From Diadema setosum (Eukaryota; Echinodermata; Echinoidea; Diadematoida; Diadematidae), in assembly GCF_964275005.1 (NCBI RefSeq), contig NC_092685.1, positions 15,412,579 through 15,476,578 of the forward strand: 64,000 nucleotides of DNA, read 5' to 3'. This document shows positions 23,401 to 33,968 of this stretch, piece after piece; position 1 is the stretch's first letter, and each line of letters starts with the position of its first letter. The position numbers and the translations under genes were made by a program. The notes beneath the pieces are model-generated. The model did not search any database, had not been told where the DNA came from, and worked only from the letters and a program-made list of their open reading frames with translations.

Positions 23401-26357
23401 CCACATGAATTGTATTGACATGACAGACTCTCCTCTGTACAACAAAGTCGTACGATTGAAAGTGAATCACACTTAGGAGCAAATCTTCAAATGTTGACTA
23501 CAGCACATCGACACTAACAAAAAATAATACAAATAACAACAAATAAATGAGTAAATAAAAAAAGTGTTCCTATTTGCGAGACAACTGACTACAAACTTTG
23601 TCAGGGCCGGCGGAGCGTTTTCAAAAGTGTGGGGGCCCACTTCCGGGTTTCATGAGCTAACAAGCAAAAAATGCTTATACCATTTGCAGGTTTCTTCAGC
23701 TGACAAGAAAAAAAAAAAAAAAGGTCTCTAGTGAAAAAACATAACCTTACCGCGCTCACACTTCACCCCACAGCCCCACGGTTCCGCCGGCCATGTTTGT
23801 CACATATTTTCTTCCGATCCCACAAATCCATTGTTATGGGTTCAAATGGTCAAAGTCCATGTCATTTGCCAGTATTCTGCTTGTTGTAGGAAATGATACA
23901 CTCAATGTTAAAATGATAGTACATTGCATTTTTTTTATATATTATATATCGCGTAGGTTGCAAGGCGAGGTCATAGGAAGGGAGTGACAGCACGCCACCA
24001 GTGTTGCGTCGGGAACACGTGGTACGTCGAGCTGCTCGAGGAAGACATGGTGAAGACTCTCGAAGTCGATATGGACAACGATCTCGTTACCTGCGACGTC
24101 CCGTATGGAGGCGTCCTCTTCATGAACAACAGCATTCCCCACCGGAGGTACAATGTCTCGGCGAGCAATCGAACGGCATTATTGGACAGTCAAGTCTTCG
24201 TATTTAATTCCAAATAAGTGGAAGTATAGTTTAGTAAAGCAAAATATAGCAACATTGTGATGAGAATGATAAAGCAATAAACACTTTAAGATGAGCTACA
24301 TGATATAGATTTATCATAGTGGAATGTCAGGATGTCGTCTTTTTGTTCCTGAAGTTTATATAGCAGTGTACCGTGCATAAGCTTCACAGAGTGATATCCT
24401 ACCTTCCCAGTCATATCACTGTAAACCACAAACAGCCAGAAATACGTGCATGATAAGGATCATGTTTTTGACATTATTACCCCATCAAATTGATTTAATT
24501 AATTAATTAATTTAATTATGTTTCATGTTACGAAGATTTGATCCTTTGAATGGTAATCACCCCAGCATACTATTGATTGCCGGCTTCCTTCAATTTCACT
24601 CATTCTATTTCTTTTCCTGAACGACAAAGTCATCTGATTTCTCAAACTGAGTGAAAATGAAATTAAATCTATAGAGACTCGTGGATATAGTTTGAGGTTC
24701 CGTATACGTATCCGGCTCACTACATACGCCACATTTTGTTAGTTATTACTGTTTCAAGGAGGGTACCTATACTCATAACATGAAAAGAAAACAACAACTT
24801 ATGTACAACTCAGATTAATACAATCGAATTAAATGTATCCCTTTGCTTTCCTTTTTCGCCGAATGTGAAGTGGACCCCATACAACCAATCCTTTCTACAC
24901 GATGAAGCTGTCCATGAGTAGGCTACATGATTTTACACATTGCAGTTTCCTATTAATCTTTCATTTCACACTTGTTCATTTGATGAATACTTAAAGGAGG
25001 TTGCTTTGTAGACTTGAAAAAAATCTCAATCGGACCTTCAATGACTTGACGTCGTAGCATATCCGAGGTTCGCCAAAGGACCCCCCCCCCAAAAAAAAAA
25101 AAAAGACAACAACCAAAAAAAAAAAAAGACAACAACCCAAAAAAAAAAAACCAAAAAAAAAAAAACATTGTATGGCAGCAGATTATATATATATAAATAT
25201 ATATACGAAATTTTGGGATGTTTTGCTTTTAAACGTTGGAAATCTGAGATGAGCGATGTCTTCCTTTTTCCCTTTTACTCAGCCTGACCAACCTGTCAAA
25301 TGAGATCAGATGGAGTCTGGACCTCCGCTGGCAGCGTCCCGACAAACCAAACGGCTTCTACGGTATCAAGGAAAGTATTCCTATGCGAGTGGAAGGGGAC
25401 CCAAACTTTAAGCCGGACTTTGACACCTTCTCGAAAACAGATCGACAACTCTTAACGAAGGTGTGTCAGTTACTGTATCTATAGAGTTTGGTGGTTTAAA
25501 TGTCGGTGCGTTTTTGATATGTCAAAGTGATTGCTGCTGTGACGAGGTGCCAGAAGATAGCCATATTTAACAGGACTTCATTACAAATTCATGCGATGAT
25601 TTCAAGACTATGTTTGAAACCATGTAGTGTTCAACAATACAAAGACCTTTAAAACAAAACAAAATGGCAGTAGATCAAGACTGTGTCTCTGAGCTGGGGG
25701 AACAATCAAATGATGTCTACCTGTCACAAAGTAATTACACAATTGCTCATACAATATTGATAAACTTATCAAATAATGAATAAGTCATCAAAGGTGACCA
25801 CTACATCTTATCAGGGTTATTCTCCCCGTCGGTTCAAGCTGTCATTTCCTGATGACTTTTTTCTTACAATCCTTGGTTATGTACAATGATAATAAATCAA
25901 GACATGTATGCATGCTTTCATCCATTTTGTATGTGTAGGTCCTTGTATTATCATCGTTATCCTGAAGTCTTATTTTTTTTTTCAACTATACATCATTAAA
26001 GTGTTTACATTCTGCACGTTAGGGTTACCATAGATCGTTGAACCGTAAAAAGTCCGCTGATGTATTATAAGCAAGAGAATCCTGATAATGCTTTCTGTTA
26101 TCCGTAAGAGTGATTGATTTGCTTTATTTCGTTGTTTGTTTTTATCTTCTATATTTTTTGTCTTCTCTATCCGAGTGTAGGATATCTTCTTTGCGTCCAA
26201 GAACACCGACGAGGGAGCCACTAATGACGATGACGACGACGACGAATTCGACACGACAATCACGGGTCCATGGATGCAGCGATGGGAGATGGTGCACACA
26301 AACCGACACACGGCCAGATTTAAACCTCATGATAAATACAACTGGGTCAAAGCTTGA
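16890..26357 (+). CDS. Phytanoyl-CoA dioxygenase (PhyH) family Fe(II)/2-oxoglutarate enzyme, complete, nine exons
   Basis: Coding exons 16890-16988, 17956-18073, 20639-20739, 21501-21602, 22272-22311, 23105-23199, 23957-24147, 25283-25460 and 26181-26357 give a 366-residue protein with agreeing phases at all eight junctions. The start ATG has A at -3 and G at +4. The double-stranded beta-helix carries the iron ligands His152-x-Asp154 (VPWHQDNAY) and His247 (IPHRS). Arg258 lies 11 residues after the second His, which is the spacing of the 2-oxoglutarate-binding Arg in human PHYH (H264/R275). Other hallmarks are GFVVVPNFF near the N-terminus, AWIPLLDVNAQNGCIQV and RWSLDLRWQ. The family hydroxylates diverse small substrates; the substrate here is unknown. 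No signal peptide and no C-terminal SKL-type peroxisomal signal (it ends NWVKA). An Asp-rich insert (TNDDDDDDEFD) sits near the C-terminus. Intron 1 is of GC-AG type. It is not an orthologue of PHYH by the parts I can compare; related proteins occur in invertebrates and bacteria. Confidence 0.92.
17352..17412. repeat. (TA)n microsatellite in PhyH intron 1
   Basis: ATGTATATATATG leading into an uninterrupted TA run. Confidence 0.9.
17956..18073 (+). CDS. PhyH gene exon 2
   Basis: Acceptor TTGTTGCTAG; donor AAG|GTACAT. Encodes GFVVVPNFFKPEELDLV and a helix with a dozen charged residues, the N-terminal part of the PhyH fold. Ends in phase 1. Confidence 0.9.
20377..20498. repeat. AT/ACAT-rich microsatellite in PhyH intron 2
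   Basis: Alternating purine-pyrimidine TA and TACATA units for about 120 bp, about 140 bp before exon 3. Confidence 0.85.
20639..20739 (+). CDS. PhyH gene exon 3
   Basis: Acceptor CATCTCATTTCAG; donor CAG|GTAAGT. Encodes DKHEDVGLFQRFTLIEKQ up to AGILPQ. The 2.6-kb intron before it contains AT microsatellites and no other exon. Confidence 0.9.
21501..21602 (+). CDS. PhyH gene exon 4
   Basis: Acceptor GGTAACAG; donor AAG|GTACGT. Encodes 34 residues including LLNVMEQLIGPNIAGHPVW, the strand leading to the co-substrate pocket. Phase 0 at both ends. Confidence 0.9.
22272..22311 (+). CDS. PhyH gene exon 5, microexon with the HxD iron ligands
   Basis: Only 40 bases. Acceptor CCCACAACAG; donor CAG|GGTAAG read as G|GTAAGA. 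Encodes TPQNEESVVPWHQ and the first base of Asp154; the HxD iron motif is thus split across intron 5. Confidence 0.9.
23105..23199 (+). CDS. PhyH gene exon 6
   Basis: Acceptor TACCCTTTCAG; donor CAA|GTACGT. Completes Asp154 and encodes NAYLDPNALNVLQPTAWIPL and DVNAQNGCIQ, a highly conserved PhyH segment. Confidence 0.92.
23602..23795. mobile_element. hAT-like MITE in PhyH intron 6
   Basis: Starts CAGGGCCGGCGGAGCG and ends with the inverted GGTTCCGCCGGCC. Contains an internal segment CACTTCCGGGTTTCATGAG followed by AGCTGACAAG and poly-A, shared with the element at 47121-47370. CAGGG-type ends are typical of hAT transposons; the assignment is inference. No coding capacity. Confidence 0.55.
23957..24147 (+). 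CDS. PhyH gene exon 7 with the distal iron histidine
   Basis: Acceptor TATCGCGTAG; donor AG|GTACAA. Encodes 63 residues including CCVGNTWYVELLEEDM and CDVPYGGVLFMNNSIPHR, which holds His247. GC-rich compared with its flanks. Ends in phase 2. Confidence 0.92.
25283..25460 (+). CDS. PhyH gene exon 8 with the 2-oxoglutarate arginine
   Basis: Acceptor CTTTTACTCAG; donor AAG|GTGTGT. Encodes LTNLSNEIRWSLDLRWQRP, including Arg258, and GFYGIKESIPMRVEGDP. Confidence 0.92.
26181..26357 (+). CDS. PhyH gene exon 9 (stop codon)
   Basis: Acceptor TCCGAGTGTAG. Encodes 58 residues: an Asp-rich linker, then PWMQRWEMVHTNRHTARF and the C-terminus NWVKA before TGA at 26355-26357. Confidence 0.9.
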   Translation, partial: DIFFASKNTDEGATNDDDDDDEFDTTITGPWMQRWEMVHTNRHTARFKPHDKYNWVKA

Positions 26358-26952
26358 AGTGGGGCTGAGCTATCAACCCTCACGTCATGATCTTAAGAAA
26401 CAAAACCAGCATCCACTTACACTTTTTAGAGATCACCATGTGTTTCATCTTAAAGATTAAAAGGCTGAACTTCTGCGAGTTCTCCTCATTCCAATGAGTG
26501 TATGTTATATGTACTTATATGATTTTGTTCAGCCTACAGGTGTGGGTAAATTCAGTAACACTTTATTTTGACTGACTTGCTCATCAAACAATGAGAACAT
26601 GGTATGCCAAACATGGTGATGTGACTTGAACAATATCCCCTAAAAAGTGCATGCAAGTTTTCCATCTCAGGCCTCGCTTTGTTCTTGTTGTTGTTTCAAT
26701 GACCACAAGCCTGTAGTTTTACCCCAGTATTAATGATCACTAAAGGCAGCTGAATGATGTATCCATACTATTTTCTACCATTTTATACGATTACATTCTA
26801 TATTCACAGATGTCATGACATGTGTATGTCGTATCATTATATGCAATGCGCTTTGTACATTTATTAATCCGTTATGTCGTAATTTTTACCTGGAGTTTTT
26901 AGATGCAGATGATCTTTGAACAACATAGGAAGAGAACAAACAAAGTGGATGG

Positions 26953-26979
26953 AATAAAATGTTATGACATAGAAATAAA
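26953..26979 (+). promoter_or_regulatory. Candidate polyadenylation signals of the PhyH gene
   Basis: AATAAA at 26953-26958 and again at 26974-26979, about 600 bp after the stop codon. Plausible but not proven as the cleavage signal. Confidence 0.35.
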
Positions 26980-28795
26980 TAGAATCCAAAGAAGTGAATT
27001 ACTTGTCATCCCCTTGTCCACATTGTATCTTAGCAAGTATGGTTTATATTTTAGACTGAAAAACCGATAAACCACTTCAGGGAATGATGGAAGAAAGAAA
27101 TGATTCCGCTGCTTACGATATAACCAGTTTAGCGTCTATCTGACTTTGTTATCAGGTAATCTAAACAGACACGGCGAACTGTAAAATGATGCAATAAAGA
27201 TGTTCGTCCTAAATATATTAAATATTACATCTCGGACGCGATTCTTATAACAGTGTAATTAATAATTCCGACATGAGCCCGATATCACGTGCTTCATTTG
27301 GCACTAACGTGACACACTATATAACTAGACCGTAAGACCTAGACCGTAAGAAGGTCAGAGAGCGTCTGGTTGAGGTTGTGTGAAATAATGATGATAACAA
27401 TTACAAACCCAAATACCTCGTTTATCTGATACATTATGCCATATTTTTTTCTTTTTTTTTCTCTCTGTATCGTATATATTTTTCCTATTTTTTGGTGTAC
27501 TAACGCCTGCTTTTAATTTTACTTGTACTTCTTTCTTAACTCATATGGGTGATTTTTTTTTGTTGTTGTTGTTGTTCCTAACCACGCTAATGAAGATTGC
27601 TTGCCAATGCCCACTTTTCAGTAAACATTGACCAAACCTTTCTGTATACAAGTAAAGTCAATCTTTTGAATAGAATCACTTATTTTCAGTCAGTAATTGT
27701 TTTAAAGTCTTACCAAGACATCTTTCATGAAGAACAGAGTATATTCTGAGAGGAATTTCCAATATGAGAATAAATAATTAAATGGATGAATAAACGTGAA
27801 TATTCGTGATTTTTGTTTCTTTTGCTTATACTTTGCATGATTGCAAATAATTAAGAAATTTCTAAATCTGGCAAATTTTGACACGTTTAAAAAAAAAAAG
27901 ACCTGAGTGAGTATTACACTTCTATAGGACTCAATTGATTCAAGTCAAAAGAAAAGTAGAATGAACTGCAATATCAAGACAGTTACTGATGTCTATTAGA
28001 AAATTACGTCATCTATTATAAGGAATGCAAAATTACATGATGTCGTCATATGAATTCTACAATTAATTTTATATTGCTGATTCATTTCTTCTTCTTCTTC
28101 TTCTTCTTCTTCTTCTTCTTCCTTCGATATAACATCATAATCACTCACAATAAACTGCGGGGTATCAATTCCTGCAGAATATTCTGTGTCACTATATGAG
28201 TCGTTGTTCCTGTGTTTGTTTGTTTTTTTGTTTTTAGTGCTTGAGAGTCACACAGAATTACACAACTATCAATGTCTATTGAAACTCTATTCAAACCAAG
28301 CAATGAAAACTATGTAGAGAAATAAAGATATGATGAAACTGATGATTATCATAAGAATAATTATAATAGTATCACCATGCTCAATGATATATATAACATC
28401 AAGAGCCAAACATTTCTATCATCATGGTCATTGTCATCATCATTATCACCATTATCATCGTTATCAAAGTCAGTACACATAGTCATCACCTTAATCATCA
28501 TTTTCACTGGTATTACACTATACCTATATAACTGCTACGTGATCGGCCTGCTACATCCCACTTTCTTCTATGACAGTTCAATGGGTAATGGTGTCTTTTT
28601 AAATTCTTGCCGTTCCTATAAAAATGGTCTGCCACCTTTATGATTTCATAATAAGCGTCTACCCTTTACGCTGGGTTTACAAAGCGTTGTTGCTGCGGTC
28701 AGAAGAAACTTCTTGACCCAGTACATCATCATCGTCACCACAACGCACTTGTCATTTGTTGATTAGTGTGCCACAAGAACGGGCTGCGATGATAC
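26980..28795. other. Spacer
   Basis: AT-rich. Holds a direct repeat of AGACCGTAAG at about 27328-27352, a GTT run near 27560, and a (TTC)n microsatellite at 28088-28122. No coding signal. Confidence 0.55.
28088..28122. repeat. (TTC)n microsatellite
   Basis: About eleven uninterrupted TTC/CTT units. Confidence 0.9.
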
Positions 28796-29127
28796 TTTCT
28801 GTGAAATACTTAGAAACCACTTTATGAAATGTTGAAGAGCATGCCATTCGAATAGGAATTCATGGACTTTTTTTGAGGAAAATCGGTTTTGAAATGGCTG
28901 AGATATCCAAAAAATAGAGTAAAACAAAGCGATCCAGGTGGGTCTTACCTTTGATTGGTATCAATTTGTTTGGATATTTGGTTGGGTTTCAAAACCAATT
29001 TTCATCAAATAAACTGTTAATTCCTCTTTCACGCTTAGATATTTCATAAGGGGTTTCTTACTACATCATGTATCTCACAGTTGGAAACCTGAAGTCCCAT
29101 CTCAACCAAAACTATCAAATTCCTTGC
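28796..29127. mobile_element. Foldback element, copy C (left end missing)
   Basis: Keeps the inner arms (TTTTGAAATGGCTGAGATATC near 28888 and the complement near 28990-29020) and a diverged right end (CAACCAAAACTATCAAATTCC). The outer left arm with AAAGGGATGG is not present, so this copy is truncated or strongly decayed. Confidence 0.6.
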
Positions 29128-30179
29128 AGATCACCGCTGTTTGACTGTTCTTACAGTTTGGCGACAAAACGGTGCTAGGCACCCTCATAAAACCTGTGCA
29201 GATTAAAGCAGCACCACAGGTCCCACATACTAATATAATAGTCTATAAGGAAAATAGAACCTTCAAAAAGATTTATCATTCATCTCACATTCTGTAGTGG
29301 ACTAGATGCGAGTTTTGAAATCAGTTATTGGAAAGGGGAGATCCTTAAAAGATACTGCATGGAGACAATATGAAATCATATCCAATCATTCACCCTACAA
29401 CACTTAAAGTAGAACTGTGTGCCCGTTTTTCTCTCCATCTTTCATCTGCAGATCTGGAAATAGGGAGAGGCTGAACATTGGCCCCTTACCATTTACAGTT
29501 TTAGACCTACTACAAAGACTTACTCTCGCTCTTTAACCCCGAAAGAAAGCAGAGGGAGACATTCTACTATAGGGATATCACCGTAAATTGATTTGCAGGG
29601 GCAATTTGTCTTCTCCGGTAAACCCTCTATCCATTTTCAGATGGAAAAAAGATGAAAAGTAAAAGCTGCCCAAACATCCACGTGGTCTGTTTTTACTGTT
29701 CAGGGTGAATGACCAGTAGGTGTCTTTCCATGTTTTTAACCAAATTGTTTCAAGGAGCAATCTTCCATTTCACAGCGATCCATTTGAAAAATGGGACCAG
29801 TGCTCCAATTTTAAGCCATAATTGCGTGAATAAAGGAGCATCCCACCATCATATTGTCACCATTTGGCTTCAAGGGGTAATCTGTTGCTTTACAGTAAAC
29901 CCTCCATAAAGGCGACCCCTCCTGTTCCCAGAAAATGAGACTGAGTGAGAATTGAGGTGAAACTTTTTTTCTTTTTCACAGTATCACTTTGTGGGCTGCA
30001 AACTCTTGATGTGCAGTTATACCAAGAATGTAAAGGTGTATGAAGAAGCATCCACCAATTAATTTGTCAGGACTCAGGAGCAATCTCAAATTTTAGCAAT
30101 ATTTCTTTTCACAAATACACCCCGCCCCTTCCCCTGGCAAAACATCTAATAAAATAACTGTAACAGAGTAACAGAGGTG
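29128..30179. other. Spacer
   Basis: No coding signal. Around 29590-29910 there is an imprecise internal repetition of GTAAACCCTC and CAAGGGGCAATC-like phrases, perhaps an old repeat, too diverged to define. Confidence 0.4.
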
Positions 30180-30530
30180 ATGTTCGTTATTCTGAAGGTT
30201 TGTTATTAAATCTGAATATGAAAGAACGCTCGTTATTCCGAAGGTCCGTTATTCGGAAACATGCATACAAATTCCGTATACCGTAATTGTTGTTCGTTTA
30301 TCCGAAAATGAAAAAGGATTTATTAATCCGAGCATTTTGTGGCGTTATTCATAAGGTTCGTTAGTCCCAAATGAAATAAGGTTCGTTAATCAGAAAAATG
30401 CAAAAAGTGCCCGCTAACGAACCTTCGGAATTATATACTAGTTTTGTTTGTTGGTTTTGTGTGTGTGTGTGTGTGTGTGTCATTTTCTGATTAATGAACT
30501 TTCTAAATAACGCACCTTATTTCATGGTGT
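30180..30530. repeat. GTTCGTTATTC/CCGAA repeat cluster
   Basis: Many variants of GTTCGTTATTCCGAAGG in one orientation (about 30190-30400), then the inverted form CTAACGAACCTTCGGAATT at about 30412-30430, then a (GT)n run at 30458-30480 and more diverged inverted units up to about 30525. The layout is that of a minisatellite-like repeat with inverted flanks. Confidence 0.6.
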
Positions 30531-32257
30531 TTATAATGTTATAAAGAGTCATTATCGACACTTGAATCAGTATGTAACATGAGAGTTATCAAAATCTATC
30601 AAAGATCTGTTTCCCAGTCATCAGTGATTAGTTTTTGAAATCAAGAACAGGGTACCTTTTTGACACGTCAAACAATTCAACTACATTGTAGGGAAATAAC
30701 TTCATGGATAGGTTCGGAGCCATCTGGGCGGCTATTCTGACATCATTTTTTTTTCTTTTTTTCATAAGTATCAGACTTTCATCTCTTTAAGATGTTGTAA
30801 TTCTAACTTTTTCTGTGCGAGTGAAAACATCCTCTGAGACAATAAATTTTAATAATTTTCATTTTTTTTTATTTTGATATAGAAGATGTGAATGATAGGT
30901 TTTCATTTGGCCAATTTATTGAAAGGTTTTTAAAATGTCTTCTTTCCAGCGCCCTGTTGTATCAGTCCGAGGTTTTAGTGTTGGTTATAATAATAGTGGA
31001 TTGTGGTTGCCGGGCGTGAGTGTGGATGGTGGTGATTGTTGATTGTGGTGGCACAAACACGCTTGAACTGCAGTTCGCTATCGTCCTGTCGGCTTTGTTC
31101 GTGTTCGGTTCGGTTTGGATGGTGGTGGTGAGTGGTGGTGGTGGTGGTGGTGGTGGTTGTGTTTGTGTTTGTTCCTGTGATGGGTGTTTACGTGGTTGCG
31201 TAAGGGGCTTGTTCATGCGCGTCCACTCATGGCGACAACCATCGGGGGGTTGCATCTCATTGCTGCCTCTCTTGGAGAGCTGATAATAATGTACATCTCA
31301 CACAAACACTGTTGACAAGATGATCTCACATTGATATTGCTCATTAACATTATACTGTTCATGCCTGAATATCCTCTCTGAGACATAGTTTTCCTTTTCC
31401 TATATAACACTGATCATTCTTCCATGAACTATCAGACGCATTACTTTCGCTTAAAAAATCACATTATTACAAGAGTACAGACTATTAGGCCTACTAGAAT
31501 GTAACTTAATTTCATTAAATTCAGATTCTTATTTTTTTTTAAATAAAACTATCGAAAGGCTATGGAGCTACGCAAAATGTACATATACCAGTGCAGTTGT
31601 GATAAAGTTTTGTTTTTCTTTGCTTCTCTTTTTTCGTAAAGTACGATGTAATTTTGGCATTTGTTACTGTATATAGCCATATTAAGATTATTAGAGTTGA
31701 AGGCGAATGAGCAGTGATATGAATAACGGTCATTTACATTCCGTTGTCGGCCTGCATTGGCTTTGTTGACACTGGTTGAGGAGAATGGAGGTATATAGTG
31801 ATAGGCAGGCATGTTTTACCTTCACAGTTGGCTCTGCAGAATGGATGAACACAGAGTATAGACTGTTTTTTTTTTTTAACCCTTCATGTCCTGCTCAAAA
31901 TTTGTTTTTGTAGAGCTGGAAAAGAATATTCATTGGTATGAACATGCATGGTGCATGATAATTTCGTTGTCGGCATGTGGTAGTGTAAGGGCTAATAGAC
32001 GTAGTGGTCGTGGTACAGTGATAGTACATATATATAGGGCCTGTAGACACATTATACACTGAGGTTTTTGTATTGAGTATAGAAGTCACCTACATGGAGA
32101 AGAATGATTATAGTGAAGTATTGATCGGCGAGAGTTTTCTATACTTATAAGAGGCCATATCACAAGCCATCTTTCTGTGTTTTGTTTTGTTTTGTTTTGT
32201 TTGTTCTGTTTTGTTTTGGGGAGATATAATCAGATTATCAGTCATATATCTTTGTGT
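30531..32257. other. Spacer with GGT-rich low complexity
   Basis: Between 30985 and 31200 the sequence is rich in GGT and GTTT units, which open long glycine/valine frames without meaning. No gene recognised. Confidence 0.5.
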
Positions 32258-32350
32258 TGGTATTATAAAGAGCTTGCTTCCAAAAGGCGCTAAATCCATC
32301 ATTTTCAATGAATTCAGCGCCTTTTGGAAGCAAACTTTTCATATTATGTG
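32258..32350. ncRNA. miRNA-precursor-like hairpin
   Basis: An 18-bp perfect inverted repeat, TTGCTTCCAAAAGGCGCT at 32274-32291 and its complement at 32316-32333, around a 24-base loop. Pairing continues outward with single mismatches (AAAGAG with CTTTTC, then TATTAT-like) to a stem of about 30 bp. This is the size of an animal miRNA precursor, but I do not recognise a known miRNA seed, and a short palindromic transposon relic would look similar. Strand undetermined. Confidence 0.3.
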
Positions 32351-32669
32351 TCAGACTTTCATCTCTTCTCGTCTAGAGAAGAAGTTGATATCAACCTTTT
32401 CAATAAACGTAATAACATCCTATGAGAAATGTATTATTGGGATACACTTAGTATAGAATATTATTCTACGCTCATTTCGGATATGACATGTATGATATAC
32501 CATTTTGGCCAATTAGACAAATTCGCTCAAACTGAAATATAGGGTTATACATGTATTTCTTTTTTTTTAAAGAACAAGAATATAGAATATATAGGAAATA
32601 ATAAGAATAAGAATAGGAAAGAATAAGAATACAGAATATATAGGAAATGATAAGAACATACAGGAAATG

Positions 32670-32832
<163 letters not shown>

Positions 32833-32949
32833 ATAGGAAATGTCTTTTTTTACATTTTCAATATCTCAAGGTCCTCAAGGATGTTGAGGAGTTAACAGGC
32901 CAGATTCAGATTCAGTAGATGGAAACAGAGTAGGCCTAAACACATCATT

Positions 32950-33346
32950 TTAAAGGGATATGTTGTAGTATTGGTGGATACTTTCTTTTTTTTTTACTTT
33001 TTGCGAGATATCAAGAAACCACTTGTGAAATAGTATAGCTTGGGCCTACAGAGCATTCCATCTCTAATTCAAAGTTTATTTAATGAAAATCGGTTTTGGA
33101 ATGGCTGAGACGTCGAAAAACAAAGTAAAACAATCAAAGGGGTCCCACCTTTTATTAGAATTTCTCTGTTTTGGTATCTCAGCCATTTCAAAACCAATTT
33201 TCATCAAATTTCATCAAATAAACGTTGAATTCCTCTCGGGATTATGCTTTTTCATATTTCATAAGAGCTAGGTTTCTCATCATCTCACCTAAAAAATGTC
33301 AGAAACCTGAAGTTAGGTCTCAACCAGAACTATGTGATCCCTTTAA
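32950..33346. mobile_element. TTAA-flanked foldback element, copy D
   Basis: 397 bp with TTAA on both sides (32950-32953, 33343-33346), left end TTAAAGGGATATG and right end GTGATCCCTTTAA. The arms are complementary for most of their length (GGAATGGCTGAGACG against TATCTCAGCCATTTC). Non-coding. About 2.9 kb upstream of NUDT22. Confidence 0.8.
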
Positions 33347-33699
33347 GTCGAACTTTAAAAAGATACATTAATTTGAAATCTAACTTAAAGGGGATGGCTA
33401 GTAACTGATCAGTGGGAATCACTGGGAATGCTGGGGGAGATTGTTCCAATCCTTGTGGGATTCATTTAAGAGTACATTATATATCTATTGTTGTGTGACA
33501 TTTTTTTTTTTTTTTTTTGCTTCAGAATGGTCTCATATTCAAGTAATGTGCAGTTTAATCGCCCCGTCACTGTACCTCACTGTACAGGCATGTTAACCTG
33601 GAAACATTAAGCAAAACGTTAGCAACGTTAGCAATCTTATCAACCGACTAGGCATAGACGTATAGAGTGCACGTAAACCGTATATAGTTGGGCGTAGAC
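33347..33699. other. Spacer
   Basis: AT-rich, poly-T at about 33500-33519. Nothing recognised. Confidence 0.5.
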
Positions 33700-33968
33700 C
33701 CTGGGGGTGGTATTCTGAATACCAACTTCTTCCTTAAAAAAAAAAAAAAAGTCAGAAATTTGCATATCTCATCCTCGTTTGCATATATCTTCCTAAGTTT
33801 CTTCCTATTAAACTTTAGGAAAAAAGTTAGGAACAGACTTAGGAAGAAACTTAGGAAGATTTTAAGAATACCATTTAGGAAAAAATCCTGACCCATGGCT
33901 TTTAACGTAGGTCCCGTGTGAACCCCGAAATTTCGTCCTAGGAAGGATTTCAAAATACCACGCTGTAT
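33700..33968. mobile_element. Small inverted-repeat element (GTGGTATTC ends)
   Basis: Left end GGGGGTGGTATTCTGAATACC, right end the inverted TTTCAAAATACCACGCTG. The interior has several TTCCTAAG/CTTAGGAAG inverted units that can fold. No coding capacity. Probably a non-autonomous DNA transposon; superfamily not clear. Confidence 0.5.

Noticed and set aside
31020-31283. ORF rich in Gly, Val and Cys
   Set aside because: It is produced by GGT and GTTT low-complexity repeats and has no domain or splice context.
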